Origin: Channallabes apus
Lineage: Eukaryota; Chordata; Actinopteri; Siluriformes; Clariidae
Length of the DNA: 64,000 nt
Reading direction: 5' to 3'
Assembly (NCBI GenBank): GCA_030522415.1
Contig: CM060107.1
Coordinates: 26,100,571-26,164,570, forward strand
Below the pieces are notes generated by a model. It was not told where the DNA came from and did no database searches. It worked only from the letters and a program-made list of their open reading frames with translations. Positions 60,267-64,000 of the stretch are shown here, one piece after another (within the stretch, counting starts at the first letter, position 1; every line of letters begins with the position of its first letter). Made by a program: the position numbers and the translations under genes.

Positions 60267-60647
60267 CATTCATTCATTCATTCATTTTCTGTACCGCTTT
60301 ATCCTTATATACAGGGTCGCGGGGGCCTGGAGCCTATCCCAGGAAACTTAGGGCACAAGGCAGGGTACACCCTGGACAGGGTGCCAATCCATCGCAGGGC
60401 ACACACACATACTCACATACACACACTCATTCACACACTACGGGCAATTTGGAATGTCAATTAACCTAACCTGCATGTCTTTGGACTGTGGGAGGAAACC
60501 GGAGTACCCGGAGGAAACCCACCAAGCACGGGGAGAACATGCAAACTCCATGCACACAGAGACGGGAATCGAGCCTGGCCGGGGAATCGAACCCGGACCC
60601 TGGCGGTGCAAGGCGACAGTGCTAACCACTACACCACCGTGCCGCCC
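60267..60647 (-). repeat. tRNA-derived SINE, full length, 12-bp target duplication
   Basis: Best-preserved copy: head GGCGGCACGGTGGTGTAGTG, GGTTCGATTCCCCGGCCAGG, tail of five GAAT units. Flanked by TGTAACTTATTT at 60255-60266 and 60648-60659. Lies in PRKAR2B intron 1. Confidence 0.9.
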
Positions 60648-60894
60648 TGTAACTTATTTATTAACTTTTAATTTATATATGGAAATACTGAATGATTTTG
60701 TACACAATTATGTAGACATGATAAACATGTATAACAAAATTGGTACAGAATATAAAATGGTGCCTAGGACTTTTGCACAGTATGACTTCAAAACTAAGGT
60801 AAGTTTCCCATTTATTTTAAAATACTACTACTGACCTAAGAAGTACTAAAATTCTGGTCTCCCAGAATAGTACCTGAGTGATCTGCTAGTGTTT

Positions 60895-61560
60895 TATGAT
60901 TTGCCATGTCTACTTCAAGCAAAGGGTGCAGGCTCCTGTCGTTACCTCATATTATACAAACTAGAGCAGGGGGCAGAGCTTTTTCTTAAAAACCGTATAC
61001 TTAAAAAGGTATGAAATAACCTTCCAATTAGTGGTTGGGACTCAAACACTCAGTTTTTAAGTCTAGGCTGAAGACTTATTAATTTAACCAAGCCATCCTG
61101 TGAATAGATTTGTCTCAGGTAAAGGTGCATATCTGGGGGACTCATCAACGTAGAATTTTGGTCTGCTTGGGATGTGTGTGGTGACTGGGAATGGTTCAAC
61201 TTGACCATGAAGACGGTCTTGGACTTGGCTGATGCAGGCAGTTTTTCTCTGGTGACTTGTGACTGTAGTCACTCAAAATGTGGAGTGAAATTCCCACAAA
61301 CAGTTTTGTACCTGAGCCTCCATTTTAAGTGAACTACATATTAACCTAAACACTATTCCCATTATACAATTTTCATAGCACACAGTATGACCGCAAATCA
61401 ATCCCTGCTATATCTATAGCTATATATCACCCAAATGAGGATGGGTTCCCTGTTGAGTTTTGTTACACTCAAGTTTTCTTATTATTATCATCTAAGTGAT
61501 TTTTTTTGCCACCGTCACCCTCTGCTTGCTCATCAGGGACAAACTGTTTATTATAATTCA
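60895..61560 (+). pseudogene. LINE 3' relic with conserved 3' UTR block
   Basis: NNLPIS and, after a frameshift, FKSRLK at 61014-61085 match the end of CR1/L2-type RT proteins. Downstream is the block CAAATGAGGATGGGTTCCCT (61432), which recurs in the inverted sense at about 27435. The 3' terminus is missing. Confidence 0.55.
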
Positions 61561-61589
61561 TACCTTTTTTCCTCATATTTTTCTAACTT

Positions 61590-62045
61590 ATTTCAAGTGG
61601 TGGTAGCATCATATTTTGGCTGTTTTGCCAGTCAAGCTGATAACTTGAAATGGAAGGAGAAGGAGGACTACCTCAGAATTATATAGCATAACGTCAAATC
61701 ATGAGCTAGACAGTTGAAAGTTGGACAAAACTGAGTGTTTAAACAGAATAGTGACCCCAAGCATATGTACATATCATAGTTGGTTTTGAATTGGATAAAG
61801 AAAGCTCACTTTACGCTTTTGAAGCCTCAACCCTGTCAAAATTTGTGGACTGTGCTTAAAATGGTGCATGCAAGGAAATCAACAAAATTAATTAAACACT
61901 ACCAGTTCTGCAAAGATGAGTGATCAAATATCCATTCAGAATTCCCCCAGGAACTTGGATGAATAGCAAAAACATCTGCTGAATGTGAAACTTGCTGAGA
62001 GAGTGTCAGCCAAATATTAGGTTTGCTGTAGATACAGTATATTTT
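61590..62045 (+). pseudogene. Tc1/mariner transposase relic
   Basis: Plus-strand fragments of the catalytic half: GGSIIFWLF, then NSDPKHM near 61748 (the second Asp motif region) and QNLWTVLKMVHARKS near 61840, followed by HYQFCKDE and a PQELG-like end. Several stops. It belongs to another Tc1 family than the 340-aa copies. Confidence 0.6.
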
Positions 62046-63039
62046 TCCTGTACGTATTTTAATCCTGTGTTGATTTCAGAAAACCCAAAATAAATGAAAA
62101 CGTACGCACCAAATTCTAATTCAAAAGTATATTCCAATAACATTTACTGAAAGTCCAATCCTGCAATGACATTCATGTTTATGATGAGCATATGCAAACT
62201 TCTGTAGCTCATGTTTAAATAATTTATTCCCGAATACATTTAAATATGGTTTCTGATCGCTTTGAAGTCAATACTTGCCTAATTGCCATTCAAATTCTGA
62301 GAAAATAATAAAGCACCACCAATGGCAATAAAAAGCACTTAGCTGTGATACAATCATCCTCTCATGAAAATTACATTAGCACTTTCAGTCAGCAATACCA
62401 TTCAGCTACCTTTGTTCTGAAATGACTGAACAATTTTCTCATATGAACTACACATAGACATATTCTAGTTATTATAGAATCTACCACATAAGTTGACATG
62501 TGGTTGTACAACCTGAAGGCCATTTTTTTTTTTTGCCAAATGCTTTGAAGAGTGTGGGTGTGGACACAGAGTCACACAGTGAACAGCTGCTTTGGGTTAG
62601 TGTCTATCACACATGCAAAATAGCTTTTCCAGCTCAGGCTTCATTAAAGCAGACTCTTATTCATGAAAGGGCCAAAGCTCTTTACAGTAGTGTTTCCAGG
62701 TCCATAGGGTTCCCATGGATAGTGGCTAATTTGGAGCTGCTGTTTTGAGGTAATTTTTCCCAAACGTGGGGTTAAGGTTGTGCTTTTGAATACATTAAGA
62801 GGCATTAATCTTCTACAAGGCAGGTATCTTATTATTAAAAATATTACTATTATTATTACTGATACAATAAGATGATTAACACAATACATCATAAATCACA
62901 AATCAATAATATATAAATTATATTTTACTACATCAAAAATATAACTTACTAAACCAACTATTGTCATGTGCGTTAACAGGCTAGAAAGACGATTTCCCCA
63001 TTATTTAAAAAAAAAAAAAAAAACATTATTATTGTATTT

Positions 63040-63465
63040 TTTTCCAGATTTTCTCCCTAATTTAGTCGTGTCCAATTCCTCCCCGTCACTAGGGGGCTCC
63101 CACATTAAGGCTACCACTACCACTCAGTCAGGAGTGCCAAAGACTATCACGTGTTTCCTCCGAACCACGTGACGCCAGCCGGCCGCATATTTTCGAACTG
63201 CTCGCTCACGCACCATTGGGGGTGGTGTAACACACTCCGAGGACAGCGCTATCCGCTCCTTCCGCTTGCGCGAGCTCACAGATGCCCCTGATTGGCTGTA
63301 GAGCCGTGATTAATGTGGGAGCACCAAGTACCTCTCATCCCTCCCCTCTGAGGAAGCACGGCCAATCAGCTCTCTCCAGACCTCCGGCCGCGAGAGGTTA
63401 CAGCATCAGCCGGGAATCGAACCAGCGATCTCCGGATGATAGGGCAAGCACTTTACTCTACTAAT
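63040..63465 (-). repeat. GC-rich interspersed repeat with tRNA-like head
   Basis: Far more CpG-rich than its surroundings. On minus it begins near AGTAAAGTGCTTGCCC, has a B-box-like GGTTCGATTCC (63413-63423), then CTCTCGCGGCCGGAGG, CCAAT-like blocks and a T/A-rich end. Probably another tRNA-derived SINE; box A is weak. Confidence 0.6.
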
Positions 63466-63583
63466 TATTATTATTATGCATATTCATTGGTATTTGCTCA
63501 AATATAGAATAATTACTTTAACGATCCAAAACAAGTACTTTATTGTGTGGAGACCTGGGTTTTACACTCCTAACCTATACTAT

Positions 63584-63870
63584 GGTGGTACGGTGACATA
63601 GTGGTTAGCCCTGTGGACTTGCACCTCCAGGTTCCCAGATCAGGGTCCGTGTGCATGATATCCCCATGCTTGATGGCTTTTCTTCTGGTTTTATGGTTTC
63701 CTCCCACAGTCCAAATACATGCAGATTAGGCTTATTGACGTTCCCAAATTACCCGTAGTATGTGAACGTGTGTGCAAATGTTGACCAGAGGTCCTACCAG
63801 GTCGTAAAATGGGAATAAGTACAATGGTCACCATTGGCCTCCACGGTGCCAAGTTGGATAAAGTAGTTTA
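63584..63870 (+). repeat. tRNA-derived SINE, diverged copy
   Basis: GGTGGTACGGTGACATAGTG head, GTTAGCCCTGTGGACTTGCA, CCCACAGTCCAAATACATGC and ATTACCCGTAGTATGTGAAC; the tail half is scrambled. Confidence 0.65.
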
Positions 63871-64000
63871 TGGATGCATAGAACCTATATTATAATTGTA
63901 AGTAAAGTGAAAATGAATGAAGAGATGAAAATTGTGTCACAACAGAAATATGGTAAATATGGTACGGTTACTATAAGTAAAGTAAAATCAGCTACAGGGA

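Larger units (their letters stand above)
58084..64000 (-). other. prkar2b: PRKAR2B intron 1 (partial, continues off window)
   Basis: No sequence matching the N-terminal dimerization/docking domain of RII subunits is present, so exon 1 must lie beyond 64000. The stretch holds SINEs (59877, 60267, 63040, 63584), LINE (60895) and Tc1 relics (58146, 59400, 61590). 62045-63040 shows nothing recognised. Confidence 0.75.

Overview
This is vertebrate nuclear DNA, almost certainly from a ray-finned fish. It is AT-rich and intron-bearing, packed with Tc1/mariner transposons, tRNA-derived SINEs with (ATTC)n tails, L2/CR1-like LINE debris and long dinucleotide repeats. The SINE family and the Tc1 load suggest an ostariophysan, perhaps a catfish, but that is an inference from repeat style only.

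Two protein-coding genes can be reconstructed exon by exon, both on the minus strand and head to tail. HBP1 (HMG-box transcription factor 1) has a complete coding sequence of ten coding exons (34884-38380, 488 aa), with a non-coding first exon ending at 39798. PRKAR2B (cAMP-dependent protein kinase type II-beta regulatory subunit) has ten exons here (41683-58083); its first exon, with the dimerization/docking domain, lies beyond the right edge. PRKAR2B directly upstream of HBP1 in the same direction is also the human 7q22 arrangement, so this is an old linkage.

Layout: 1-34 kb shows no gene. It holds simple repeats, SINEs, a TIR-bearing DNA element (10.73-12.36 kb), a two-copy hairpin-bearing repeat (13.9 and 22.3 kb), a Tc1 element nested in an older Tc1 (17.74-20.6 kb), an ORF-intact Tc1 in a (TA)n tract (30.5-32.1 kb) and a small TIR element (34.3 kb) just past the HBP1 stop. 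34.9-40.0 kb is HBP1 and its promoter. 41.7-64 kb is PRKAR2B, whose introns hold a solo LTR (44.2-45.2 kb), a second ORF-intact Tc1 (49.3-50.9 kb), LINE and Ty3/gypsy relics (51.6-53.8 kb), nested SINEs (57.3-57.9 kb) and more SINEs.

The two genes do not form an operon or a joint system. HBP1 is a cell-cycle repressor that binds RB-family proteins; RII-beta holds the PKA catalytic subunit inactive until cAMP binds. I found no new multi-gene system. The most interesting material is the recent mobile-element activity, with readable target-site duplications, and the unnamed hairpin repeat.
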